Below are positions 18,501 through 26,000 of a stretch of 64,000 nucleotides of DNA, one piece after another. The notes below the pieces were generated by a model. It searched no databases, was not told where the DNA came from, and was given only the letters and a program-made list of their open reading frames with translations. How positions within the stretch are numbered: position 1 is the first letter of the stretch; each line of letters starts with the position of its first letter. Origin of the DNA: an uncultured Planctomycetota bacterium (lineage in GTDB: Bacteria; Planctomycetota; Phycisphaerae; UBA1845; Fen-1342). The stretch lies in the NCBI GenBank assembly GCA_900696525.1, contig CAADGL010000010.1:173307-237306 (forward strand), read 5' to 3'. Made by a program: the position numbers and the translations under genes.

Positions 18501-19521
18501 TGCTGTCCTTGGCGCGGAAGTCGGCGGCGCGCACGAGACTTCCCGCGCTCGTCATCATGCGTATCGAAGCGGTGGGCAACCCGGCCCGGAGCTCCGACAC
18601 GTAGCGCGCCGTGATCGGCCCGAGGTACGCGTCGACGATCGCGGTCTCGGCCCGGGGGACAACGCGCTGCTCGGGCGACAGTTCACTCGACAGCGCGACG
18701 TACTCGAAGCCGGCCCGGCGCGCCAGCCGCGCGACGGACCGCTCGTGGCCCGGGTTGCGGTAGCTGTTCAGCAGGCACACGGCCAGCGACTCAACGCCGC
18801 GCTCGCGCGCCGCGCACAGGTCGCGCAGCACCGCCTCTTCGTCAAGCGCCCGCAGCACCCGGCCGTCCGCCGCGACGCGCTCCGCGATCTCCACCACCTC
18901 GCGATACAGCGGCGTGCCCAGCCGGATGTGCAGATCGAACAACCGCGGCCGCGCCTGGTACCCGATCCGCACGAGGTCGCCCAGCCCCGCCGTCAGCCCC
19001 AGCGCCGTTGCCGCCCCCTTGCGCTCCAGCAACGCGTTCGTCCCGCGCGTCGTCCCCAGGCGCAGGTCGATCGCCGGGAGCGCCTGGCCCCGGGCGGCCC
19101 CGAGCAGCCATCTCGCGCCGATCACCGGCGCATCCAGCCCGCACGACAGCTCGTACAACGCGCCAACCGGCGGCGGCGCCGCCAGCGGCGGGTCGAGCCA
19201 CAGCACGCCCCCCACGCCTGTCGCCCGCGCGCCCGGCCCGGCGGCCACGCGCGATTCCAGCCACCCGCCATCGACGCGCAGCGCGATTCGCCAGCCGGCG
19301 AAGAACCCCGGCGGATCGTCGCGCCGCTGCGGGTCGATGACGCGCTCGGCGCTCGAGCCGCGCGCCGCCGCCCCGCGATAAACGCCGCTGCTGAGCAGCT
19401 TGTGCGTGCGTAGCGCACCGTCGGGTCCGCAGAGGATGCAGTCGGTGAACGTTCCGCCCACGTCGATCCAGACCCGCGCGGCCGGCTCGGCGTGCGACGT
19501 GGATGTCGTTGGCTGGCCCAT
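15586..19521 (-). CDS. Fused hydantoinase/5-oxoprolinase (HyuA-HyuB type)
   Basis: A 1311-aa protein that joins the ATP-binding hydantoinase A half and the hydantoinase B half, as in eukaryotic-type 5-oxoprolinases (usual length near 1290). The A half opens with VWIDVGGTFTDCILCGPDG, the actin/ASKHA phosphate loop, and contains GTTRGTNALLERKG, ALDMGGTSTDVSRFDG and AAGGGSLCGFDG. The B half starts near residue 800 (DPVTLELFNRGFAAVAEQMG) and includes DAYLTNDPYRGGSHLPDVTV and ends GDVVRIETPGGGGYGA. These enzymes hydrolyse cyclic amides such as 5-oxoproline or hydantoins with ATP. The start at 19521 (MGQPTTSTSHAEP) is a choice; a start at 19605 would add 28 unlike residues. No hydantoin racemase or transporter is nearby, so the substrate is open. 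Confidence 0.9.
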   Translation of the reverse strand: MGQPTTSTSHAEPAARVWIDVGGTFTDCILCGPDGALRTHKLLSSGVYRGAAARGSSAERVIDPQRRDDPPGFFAGWRIALRVDGGWLESRVAAGPGARATGVGGVLWLDPPLAAPPPVGALYELSCGLDAPVIGARWLLGAARGQALPAIDLRLGTTRGTNALLERKGAATALGLTAGLGDLVRIGYQARPRLFDLHIRLGTPLYREVVEIAERVAADGRVLRALDEEAVLRDLCAARERGVESLAVCLLNSYRNPGHERSVARLARRAGFEYVALSSELSPEQRVVPRAETAIVDAYLGPITARYVSELRAGLPTASIRMMTSAGSLVRAADFRAKDSILSGPAAGVVGAAASAAAVGCERLIALDMGGTSTDVSRFDGEFERRGELLIEDAETGGHTRVRAPVLAIETIAAGGGSLCGFDGVKPTVGPDSAGAAPGPACYGRGGPLCLTDVNLLLGRLPEPYFPMPLDRGAAEAALRGRVEEIRSATGKAYSPLELAAGYVAIANAHMAAALRRVTIERGCDPRDHALVCLGGAGGQHACALARELGLTQIIYPPLPGFLSALGIGHAPIARHASCDVGRPLDELPNGALHALFAELEQRARREIAAEGVSDELEAPCRRLDLRYEGQDAVLTIAEPADGDWRLAFTRAHEQLAGFVLERPVEVRAARVELRSRGTAAIVGAPARGGGRQPQRSRANAAPAAQVAWFDGAPHQAALHDRAELGPGARVRGPALIAERGGTLVIEPGWEAEVHALGHVLLRPAADAPGDPASARAATAERNPAARQRTGCDPVTLELFNRGFAAVAEQMGTALARTAVSTNVKERLDFSCAVFDARGGLVANAAHIPVHLGAMGHAARCLLEDLERAGTALRPGDAYLTNDPYRGGSHLPDVTVITPVFDEDGERLLMLLANRAHHAEIGGITPGSMPPGSTTLAEEGVVMRNLRIVRRAGGRALFDEPLLRGALSSGPHPSRSVEQNLADVRAQIAANQVGSGAIARLLARFGESTVLRYMGYMQDAAEALARAALRGVGDGEYALADRLDDGTPIAVRIRIRDGRAEFDFSGSGPVSPANLNATPAIVASAVLYCVRCLIGRELPLNAGLLAPLTIRIPPGVLNPPAADDPARCAAVAAGNVETSQRIVDCVLGALGLAAASQGTMNNLTFGDERFGYYETIAGGAGAGPGFDGASAVHTHMTNTRLTDPEVLEERYPVRLRRFAIRAGSGGTGRWRGGDGVIREIEFLAPQRVAIISERRTCAPFGLAGGQAGASGRNTLLRADGTCVRLGGRADFAVNAGDVVRIETPGGGGYGA

Positions 19522-19626
19522 CGAATTCGACCCGGGTCTCGCGGACAAACGCTGCTCGCTGCACGCCGGAACTGTATCATCTTCTGTTCGTCGTAGCGGG
19601 TCCAACCGGGCAAAGCGAGAGCGCCC

Positions 19627-21624
19627 ATGACACGAGGCTTACACGGGCCGGGTACGCTTCTCCCACGGGCGGCGGGAGCCCTCCTTCTCGCGCTGAGCAT
19701 CGGCGCCGCTCTGCTCATGGTGCTGGATCATTTCGGCGGGCTGGCGCTTCCCGGCTGCGGCGAAGGGAGTCCGTGCGGACAGGCCGCCGCCAGCATCTGG
19801 GGCAAGGTCCCCGGGATCGGCTGGCCCGTCTCCTGCGTCGGACTGGCGTATTTCGGCGGCCTGCTGGCTGGCTGGTGCGTCGGCCCCGTCGAGGGGACGT
19901 CGGCCTTGCGTTGGGTGACGCGGGCCGGCGGCGCCGTCTCGCTCTTCTACATGGGGCTCGTCGTATTCGCCGACTATCGCTGCCTGTACTGCATCGCCTC
20001 GCACGTCGGAAACCTGGGCTTCTGGGCACTGCTCGAATACCTCGCCCGTTCGCGGCGCGCTGCTCATGACGGCGCAGGCGATGCCGCCGCGGCGGTGCCC
20101 GCACGTCGCGGCCGCGCTTCCGTGCGCGGGCCGGCGGTGGTTATCGCCGGGTTCCTTGTCATCACGGCCGTGCTCGCCCTCGTGGAGAGCCAGACGCGCC
20201 GGACGGTGCGCGCCGTGGCTGAGCGGCAGCTCATCGAGTCGACCGGCGCGATCATCGCCGCCACGCATGGGGCCGAGGCATCGTCCGACGAGCCCGTGAC
20301 GCTGATCGAAGGCGAGAACGGCCTCGGAGCAGAAGCAGCGGGCCCGGCTGGCGCGGGGCGCTTCTCGGCCCGCTATCGCCTCGGTCCCGAGCTCGCCGCC
20401 ATCCGCATTGTCGTCTACGAAGACTTCATGTGCCCGTCCTGCCGCGACGTCTCGATGCAGCTCGCGCGCCTCGCCGGCCAGTACCCGCAACTGGCCATCT
20501 ATCCGAAGCACTTCCCCCAGAACCACGATTGCAACCCGCACGGCAGCCACAAGCACTCCAACGCCTGCCGGGCGGCGCAGGCCGCCGAGGCCGCCGGGAT
20601 CCTGCGCGGCCCGGACGCGTTCTGGGAGATCCACAAGTGGCTCTTCGAGCACGACGGCAAGTTCACGCTCGAGCAGCTCCGCGGCTTTCTTGCCGAGAAA
20701 GGCTACGACGCCGCCGAGTTCGAGCGGCTGATGGACTCTGACACGGTGCGCCAGACGATCGCCGACGACTGTGCCGAGCTCGCCGAAATGGGCTACAGCG
20801 GGACGCCGGTCGTCTTCGTCAACGGCGTCAGCCTGCTCGGGTGGAGCGCGCCCGACGCGATTGCGCGCGTCGTCGCCGCCGTTGCCGCGACCGACCCGCC
20901 GCCGCGCCGGATCGAGGATGACCTCAAGCCGCGCGCCGCGGTCAAGTTCGTGTCCGAGTGGCAGGTCATTCCGCCGCGCCCCGCCCCGCCGCCGGTCAAC
21001 GACTGGTCGCTCGGTCCGGCCGATGCGCCCGCGCGCATTGTCATGTTCGGTGACCCGCAGCAGCCCGACACGCGCACGCTGTACGGCATGATCCGCGCCG
21101 CGCTGAGCGCGCGGCCCGGTGTCCGCTTCAGCTACCGGCACATGATCGTCCACCCGGACTGCAACCCGGCGATCAGGACCGCCCTGTCGCCGAGTAGCTG
21201 CCGCTCGGCCCTGGCGGTCGAGGCGGCGGGACAACTCGGCGGCTCAGAGGCCTTCTGGGCCACGCTCGAATGGATTCTGGAACACCAGGGCGAGTACAGC
21301 GACGAGGCCCTCCTCGAAGCCGCACCTTCGCTCGGTTTCGAGGCCGCGGCGATGCTCGAAGCCCTCGACGCCCGATCCGTCCGCGACGCGGTGCTCGCGG
21401 AGGCCGCCGCCGCCCGCCGCATCGGCGTCGACCGCGTACCGGTCGTCTTCGTCAACGACAAGTGGATCCCCACGTGGAAGCAGCGCGACGCCGACGTGCT
21501 CGGGGCGATTCTCGACGCGGCGCTGCGCGGCGAGATGAGCGCTCCGTCGATCACGGCGACCGCCGCCCAGATGCCGCCCGCGAACGCGCGCCAGCCGGCC
21601 ACGCAGCCCGCCCCGCGCGAGTAG
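19627..21624 (+). CDS. VKOR-DsbA-DsbA fusion protein
   Basis: A 665-aa membrane protein in three parts. Residues 15-140 form a vitamin K epoxide reductase-like domain with four helices; its cysteines are C44 and C50, C70, and the active-site pair in R-CLYC-IASH (C119, C122). After another helix (about 168-187) comes a DsbA-type thioredoxin domain with FMCPSCRDVS (C269, C272) and the cis-Pro loop SGTPVVFVNG. A second thioredoxin-like domain starts near residue 459, but the active-site position reads GDPQQPDTR with no cysteine; its VPVVFVND loop is kept. VKOR-DsbA fusions form disulfides using quinone; the third domain may be a structural or binding part. The gene diverges from the hydantoinase gene across 105 bases. 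Confidence 0.9.
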   Translation: MTRGLHGPGTLLPRAAGALLLALSIGAALLMVLDHFGGLALPGCGEGSPCGQAAASIWGKVPGIGWPVSCVGLAYFGGLLAGWCVGPVEGTSALRWVTRAGGAVSLFYMGLVVFADYRCLYCIASHVGNLGFWALLEYLARSRRAAHDGAGDAAAAVPARRGRASVRGPAVVIAGFLVITAVLALVESQTRRTVRAVAERQLIESTGAIIAATHGAEASSDEPVTLIEGENGLGAEAAGPAGAGRFSARYRLGPELAAIRIVVYEDFMCPSCRDVSMQLARLAGQYPQLAIYPKHFPQNHDCNPHGSHKHSNACRAAQAAEAAGILRGPDAFWEIHKWLFEHDGKFTLEQLRGFLAEKGYDAAEFERLMDSDTVRQTIADDCAELAEMGYSGTPVVFVNGVSLLGWSAPDAIARVVAAVAATDPPPRRIEDDLKPRAAVKFVSEWQVIPPRPAPPPVNDWSLGPADAPARIVMFGDPQQPDTRTLYGMIRAALSARPGVRFSYRHMIVHPDCNPAIRTALSPSSCRSALAVEAAGQLGGSEAFWATLEWILEHQGEYSDEALLEAAPSLGFEAAAMLEALDARSVRDAVLAEAAAARRIGVDRVPVVFVNDKWIPTWKQRDADVLGAILDAALRGEMSAPSITATAAQMPPANARQPATQPAPRE

Positions 21625-21694
21625 CCGCGGGTCGCGGGCTTCGCGCCAGCCGTTTCGGACACTCGCTTGCGCTCGCGGCTCGTTCGCCGCGGCG

Positions 21695-21790
21695 CCGGCG
21701 CGTGGCGTTACCGGCGCGTGGCGTTACCGGCGCGTGGCGTTACCGGCGCGTGGCGTTGCCGGCGCGTGGCGATACCGGCGCGTGGCGTCA
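21695..21790. repeat. 16-bp tandem repeat, six copies
   Basis: Six head-to-tail copies of a 16-base unit (CCGGCGCGTGGCGTTA) run from 21695 to 21790. Copies 1-3 are identical; copies 4, 5 and 6 end GTTG, GATA and GTCA. The last copy supplies the stop codon (TCA on the plus strand, 21788-21790) of the minus-strand YigZ-family gene. The 71 bases between the VKOR fusion stop and the repeat also contain GC-rich cgctcgcggctcg sequence but no gene. Confidence 0.95.
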
Positions 21791-22405
21791 GGTCGATGGC
21801 CCCATCGCGCGCGGCGCCGCTTGCCCGTTGCTCAGGTCTGCGACCGCCGCCGCGAAGCGGGCCGCGTGCTCACGGGGCATCTGGTAGCGCAGGGTGACGG
21901 CCTCGGTGAACTCCTCGTGCTCCACGATGGCGCCGTACTCATCGAGCAGCCGGCGCAGGGGCGCGTGCAGCCGGTACGGCGCCGTCACCTCGTACGGATC
22001 GCGCAGGACCTTCAGCTCGGTCTCCAGCGCCGCCAGCACCGCCCGGGCCGCCTGCCCGTACGCCGCGACCAGCCCGCCGGTGCCCAGCTTCGTGCCGCCG
22101 AAGTAGCGGGTGATGATCAGTGCCGCGTCGCCGACGTCGGCCCCGCGCAGCACCGCCATCGCCGGCGGGCCCGCCGTGCCGGAGGGCTCGCCGTCGTCGC
22201 TCATCCCTTCGGTGACGGAGGCGCCGTGGCCGATCCGGAAGGCGTAGACGTGATGCGTGGCGTCGGGCATCTCGCTGCGCAGCTCGCGCAGCAGCGCCTG
22301 CGCCTCGCGCATGCTGGATGCCCGCCCGACGGTCGCGATGAAACGCGAGTTGCTGACGCGGATTTCGGCGCGCACCCGCTTCTTCGGTACGCGATACGCT
22401 GCCAT
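21788..22405 (-). CDS. YigZ/IMPACT family protein
   Basis: A 205-aa member of the UPF0029/IMPACT family. The two family signatures are present: SDDGEPSGTAGPPAMAVL and ITRYFGGTKLGTGGLVAAYG. The N-terminal RNase PH-like ferredoxin fold is followed by a C-terminal domain (about residues 130-195) like those of EF-G domain V. The molecular function is not settled; eukaryotic IMPACT regulates translation. I use the ATG at 22405 (MAAYRVPKKRVRAEI); upstream codons are Arg-rich non-coding sequence. The end of the gene runs into the 16-bp tandem repeat, so the C-terminal residues just before the stop could vary with repeat copy changes only if the stop moved. Confidence 0.92.
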   Translation of the reverse strand: MAAYRVPKKRVRAEIRVSNSRFIATVGRASSMREAQALLRELRSEMPDATHHVYAFRIGHGASVTEGMSDDGEPSGTAGPPAMAVLRGADVGDAALIITRYFGGTKLGTGGLVAAYGQAARAVLAALETELKVLRDPYEVTAPYRLHAPLRRLLDEYGAIVEHEEFTEAVTLRYQMPREHAARFAAAVADLSNGQAAPRAMGPST

Positions 22406-22490
22406 GGATCCCGTCTCCGCTCCACCGGCATGATCGAAGCGGCCGCGCCGGGCGGCCAGCCCGAGCGCTTGCCGCCGCCGCCTGATCGAC

Positions 22491-23459
22491 TCAGGTGATG
22501 AAGCGGCGCTTCGTCGCGCGCGGCGCGCCGTCCGGACGCGCCGTCGGCGGGGCCGGCCGCGGCCGCGTCGTGCCCTTTTTCCCTCGGGCTCGGCGGTCCG
22601 GCCCGGCGTCAGCGCCGCCCGGCCGCAGGTTGGACGCGCTCGCCACCTGTCCCCGCGCCGCCTGGCGCCGCGCGCCTCGCACAAACGCCCGTCCCCCGCC
22701 GCCTTTCTCGCGGCGCGGCTTGCCGGCGACGGCGGCCCGCAGGGCTGCGAGCTCGTCGGCAGTCAACCGGCGGGCCGCCCCGCGCGGCAGGCCGGCGAGG
22801 CTGAGCGGGCCGATGCGGATGCGTTTCAGTTTCCGAACCGGATGGCCGAGCCGCGCGAGCATGCGGCCCACCTGGCGACTCCCGCCCTGCGAAACCGTGA
22901 CCTCGACCAGCGAGCGTTGCCGGTCCGCATGGATGAGCTGGGCATCGTCGGCGCGGAGCTTTCCATCGACGAGCCAGACGCCCCTGCGCAGGCCGGCGAG
23001 CAGCGCGGCGTCCGCCAGCCCCCGAAGCTCGGCGCGGTAGACCTTTGGCACGCGGAACCCCGGATGCACCAGGCGCGCCGCCAGCTCGCTGTCGTTGGTC
23101 AGCAGCAGCAGGCCGTCGTCATCCGGGTCCAGTTTTCCGACGATCAGCAGCCGCACGACGCCCGGCGGCAGGAGGTCAACGACGCGCGTCCGGCCGCCCG
23201 GGTCGCGATCGGCACACACCACGCCCTTCGGCTTGTGCACGAGGAAGTACTCGTGCGGCCGCACGTGAACCCGCGCCCCGCGAACGACGACCACGTCGTG
23301 CGCCGGGTCCACAAACGCGGGCAGCCGCTGCACCGCCGCGTTGTTCACGATCACGTGGCCTTCGAGGATCAGCTCCTCGGCGTGCCGGCGCGACACGACG
23401 CCCGCGTCCGCGAGGAAGCGCTGCAAGCGGACGCGCCGGTGGGCCGACGACGGCCTCAT
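22491..23459 (-). CDS. RsuA/RluB-family pseudouridine synthase
   Basis: A 322-aa enzyme that isomerises uridine to pseudouridine in ribosomal RNA. An N-terminal S4 RNA-binding domain (VRLQRFLADAGVVSRRHAEE) is followed by the catalytic domain with VHKPKGVVC, VGKLDPDDDGLLLLTND carrying the catalytic Asp region (the usual G-R-L-D is G-K-L-D here), and QGGSRQVGRMLARLGHPV. The last 90 residues are a basic, Arg/Gly/Ala-rich low-complexity tail typical of high-GC RluB-like proteins. Start ATG 23459 overlaps the stop of the FlgI-like gene as ATGA, so translation is coupled. The target (16S or 23S site) cannot be decided from sequence alone. Confidence 0.92.
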   Translation of the reverse strand: MRPSSAHRRVRLQRFLADAGVVSRRHAEELILEGHVIVNNAAVQRLPAFVDPAHDVVVVRGARVHVRPHEYFLVHKPKGVVCADRDPGGRTRVVDLLPPGVVRLLIVGKLDPDDDGLLLLTNDSELAARLVHPGFRVPKVYRAELRGLADAALLAGLRRGVWLVDGKLRADDAQLIHADRQRSLVEVTVSQGGSRQVGRMLARLGHPVRKLKRIRIGPLSLAGLPRGAARRLTADELAALRAAVAGKPRREKGGGGRAFVRGARRQAARGQVASASNLRPGGADAGPDRRARGKKGTTRPRPAPPTARPDGAPRATKRRFIT

Positions 23460-25255
23460 CGCGGCGGCTCCGGCGCGGGCTGCTGGCTTCCGTCGGGCAG
23501 CAGCGGGTCGTCGTCGGCCTCGCGGCGCTCGCCGGCCGGCTGCGGCCCGAGCAGGTCGCTGATGCTGGTGCGCTCGAGCTCGACGTGCGCGTCGATCGTC
23601 CCGTCGCGGCACAGCGCGTGCAGCACGGCCACGACCTGGGCGTAGCTCAGCCCGGCGCCCACGGGGTCGCCCTTGTCGAGCGGCGCCGGCGAGGCCGCCA
23701 GCCGCACCACGAGGTCCTCCACCCGCGGCCGCACGCGCACCGGGTCCGATACCGACCGCGCGCTCGGCAGCCGGTACGTGATCGTCAGCTCCTCGTCCCC
23801 CTCCTCGGCGCTGAGCAGGACCCGGTCGCGCGGATGCGCATAGAACAGCGGGGTGCTGATGCGCACGTCGCCGCCGAACACCGCCAGCCGCGGCTCCATG
23901 CTGCGCCGCACGTAGATCATCGGCCGCGTCCGCGCGCTCACGATGTCGAGCACGAGCCCGGTCTGGTGATGGTCGATCGGGTGCGGGATGCGCACCGAGC
24001 GTACCGCCGGGTGATAGTGCCGCCGCAGCGCCTCGTACGCCGCGATGCGCACCTCGACGTTGTCGGCGTCGAGCAGCGGCAGCAGGCGATCGACGGCCTG
24101 GAGCAGCTCGCAGTCGGCCAGCTCGCGCATCGCGGCGACCTGGTACGGGTTGCCGTCCTGGAGCGCGATGCCCTGGAGCGCGGGCAGCGCCGTCGCGTCG
24201 TTGAGCCGCAGCCCGGCACGGGCCGCATGGAACCGGATCACGTCGTCGCTGTGGCTGTAGAGCGGCTGAATGCGCGGCAGCGCCGCGCGGCCAATCGCCT
24301 CCCATACCAGCGCGGCCTGCTCCAGGTTCGCCTGCGGCAGGCGCTCGGTCACCTGGCCGAGCCGCACGTCCAGGTACGCCGGCTCGTTGCGAACGTAGAG
24401 ATGCGTCGCGAGCTGGATGAACCGAAAGGGACGCTCCTCGTACGCCGACGGCGTGTTCAGCAGCACGACGCCCTGGCTCATCGCCTCGGCGGTCTTGGGC
24501 GCCTGGCCGAAGATCTCGTTGATCCGGTTTTCGATCCGGCGCGCCACCGGGTACGACGGCTCGCTGAGCAGCAGCCGCACGGGCCGCGCCTCCGTGGCCA
24601 CGCCTCCCCCGAGGATCACGCCGCGGCGCTGGTCGGCCGGGCCGGAGTCGCCCTCCTCCGCGAAGGGGTTGGTGAAGACTGGTCCGTTCACCCGGCCGAC
24701 GACGCGACCCGCCAGCAGTCCGCGTCCAACCGCCTGCGGATCGTACAGGCGCAGCTCGCTCAGCATCAGCAGCCCGCCCTCGAGCGACAGCGCCGTCGTG
24801 CCCGTCACCACGCTCACCTGGACGTCGAATCGCGTGCCCTTCCGCGCCCCGGGCGGCACGCGCGCATCAAGCTGCACCACCGCCGTATCCAGCGAATCCA
24901 GCAGCTTGCCCGCCGTGTAGCCCGGCTTCGGCCGGCCGGGCCCGGGCTCGAGGAACTCCTTGTTGAGATACTCGACCAGGTACTCGCGCAGGGCCGTCGG
25001 GCAGTCGGAGCTGCCCTGGTCCCCAAGACCGATCACGACCCCGAAGCCCCGCACCTCCGCCGGCCCGCCGCCCTCCAGCAGCGTCACGTCGCCCACCGTG
25101 TCCGCCACCACCGGGTCGCGCGGACCCCGCGGTTGGGCACGCGGCTCCGGCGGCGGTTTGCGGCCCTCGCAACCCGCGCACACAAGCGCCGCGAGCAGCG
25201 CCCCCGCCACGCACCTGCGCACGACCCTCACCGCCCACTCGAACCCACGCATCAT
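23456..25255 (-). CDS. FlgI-like (flagellar P-ring) lipoprotein with inserted HEAT-like segment
   Basis: About 599 aa. The N terminus is basic then hydrophobic and ends LVCAGC-E, a lipobox-like site. The first 270 residues resemble FlgI: VRGFGVVIGLGDQGSS, FDVQVSVVTGTTALSLEGG, then a loop ending VRLLLSEPSYPVARRIENRI. About residues 325-425 form a helical, HEAT-like section (HSDDVIRFHAARAGL, DADNVEVRIAAYEALRRHY) absent from ordinary FlgI, followed by a beta-rich end and a Pro/Glu-rich tail. GAGG lies 8 bases before the ATG at 25255; GTG starts a few codons upstream are possible. FlgI builds the periplasmic P ring, but no flagellar gene is near, so a non-flagellar envelope role is possible. It is coupled to the pseudouridine synthase gene. 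Confidence 0.8.
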   Translation of the reverse strand: MMRGFEWAVRVVRRCVAGALLAALVCAGCEGRKPPPEPRAQPRGPRDPVVADTVGDVTLLEGGGPAEVRGFGVVIGLGDQGSSDCPTALREYLVEYLNKEFLEPGPGRPKPGYTAGKLLDSLDTAVVQLDARVPPGARKGTRFDVQVSVVTGTTALSLEGGLLMLSELRLYDPQAVGRGLLAGRVVGRVNGPVFTNPFAEEGDSGPADQRRGVILGGGVATEARPVRLLLSEPSYPVARRIENRINEIFGQAPKTAEAMSQGVVLLNTPSAYEERPFRFIQLATHLYVRNEPAYLDVRLGQVTERLPQANLEQAALVWEAIGRAALPRIQPLYSHSDDVIRFHAARAGLRLNDATALPALQGIALQDGNPYQVAAMRELADCELLQAVDRLLPLLDADNVEVRIAAYEALRRHYHPAVRSVRIPHPIDHHQTGLVLDIVSARTRPMIYVRRSMEPRLAVFGGDVRISTPLFYAHPRDRVLLSAEEGDEELTITYRLPSARSVSDPVRVRPRVEDLVVRLAASPAPLDKGDPVGAGLSYAQVVAVLHALCRDGTIDAHVELERTSISDLLGPQPAGERREADDDPLLPDGSQQPAPEPPR

Positions 25256-25380
25256 CACGCCCACCTCGCCAGATCAAGCTGTATAGAGTAGCACATCCAT
25301 CCTCGCCGGCGCTGCGCACGTCGATATCCGTACGACAACACGGACCACCGGCCGGCGGGCCCGCCACCGCCTGCCGTCCG

Positions 25381-25968
25381 CTAGAGCCGCCGGCTGAACC
25401 CGTATTCCCAGCTACGGTTCGAGTCGTGCAGGGGTCGGAGCCCCGCCTGCTCGAAGCCGAGCCGGCGATAGAGCGCGTGCGCCGCCAGAAAGCGCGTGTC
25501 GCTCCACAGCACGATCCGCCGCCTTCCGGCCCGGCGGGCATGCGCCAGCGCCAGCTCGGTCAGCGCCCGCCCCCAGCCCGCGCCGCGGCAACCCGGATGC
25601 ACATACAGGCACTTCAGCTCGGCGGCGCCGCCACGGTGGAGCTTCACGGCGACGGTGCCAAGGATCGGCCCGAACGGTGGCGTCACCCAGAACTCGCCGC
25701 CTCCCGGGCGGAAGAACCGGCCCGGATCGAGCAGATGCGGCTCGTCGAGCTCCGCCCGCAGCACGCAACCGAACTCGGCAAAAACCGTGCCCACCAGGCG
25801 CAGCAGGCCGGGAACGTCAGACTCGCGCACCGGTCGCGGTGGTGGAAAACTCGGCGATGGCAGGCTCGTGCCTCCCTCGACACTCTGTTCAGCCCCGCGC
25901 CAGGCACTACACTGGCCCAGCGCGCTGGCCGGATGGCCGCGCAACCGGACACTATAGTCGCCCGGCAC
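25381..25968 (-). CDS. GNAT family N-acetyltransferase
   Basis: Up to 195 aa from the GTG at 25968. The GNAT core is clear: RESDVPGLLRLVGTVFAEFG at the start, a central beta-strand region (ELKCLYVHPGCRGAGWGRAL) with the acetyl-CoA pyrophosphate loop R/Q-x-x-G-x-G/A in CRGAGWG, and the C-terminal ALYRRLGFEQAG. GNAT domains usually begin close to the R-E-S-D segment, so the true start may be the GTG at 25830 instead of 25968; no Shine-Dalgarno decides it. The substrate is unknown. It lies between the FlgI-like gene (same strand, 125-base gap with nothing clear in it) and a divergent aldo/keto reductase. Confidence 0.82.
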   Translation of the reverse strand: MPGDYSVRLRGHPASALGQCSAWRGAEQSVEGGTSLPSPSFPPPRPVRESDVPGLLRLVGTVFAEFGCVLRAELDEPHLLDPGRFFRPGGGEFWVTPPFGPILGTVAVKLHRGGAAELKCLYVHPGCRGAGWGRALTELALAHARRAGRRRIVLWSDTRFLAAHALYRRLGFEQAGLRPLHDSNRSWEYGFSRRL

Positions 25969-26000
25969 TCCGCCGGGCGGGCCAGGAAGGGAGCGGCCAC

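Noticed and set aside
15937..19413. Plus-strand open frame (about 1158 codons) opposite the hydantoinase fusion
   Set aside because: Arg/Gln/His-rich shadow of a clear gene, no domain or start signal.
21695..21790. Tandem repeat as a CRISPR array
   Set aside because: Units are 16 bases and directly adjacent with no spacers.
23045..25291. Plus-strand open frame opposite the pseudouridine synthase and FlgI-like genes
   Set aside because: Shadow of two coupled genes; composition not protein-like.
25677..26000. Upstream extension of the aldo/keto reductase
   Set aside because: Overlaps the acetyltransferase gene and lacks AKR motifs; AGGAAGGGAG precedes the ATG at 26001.
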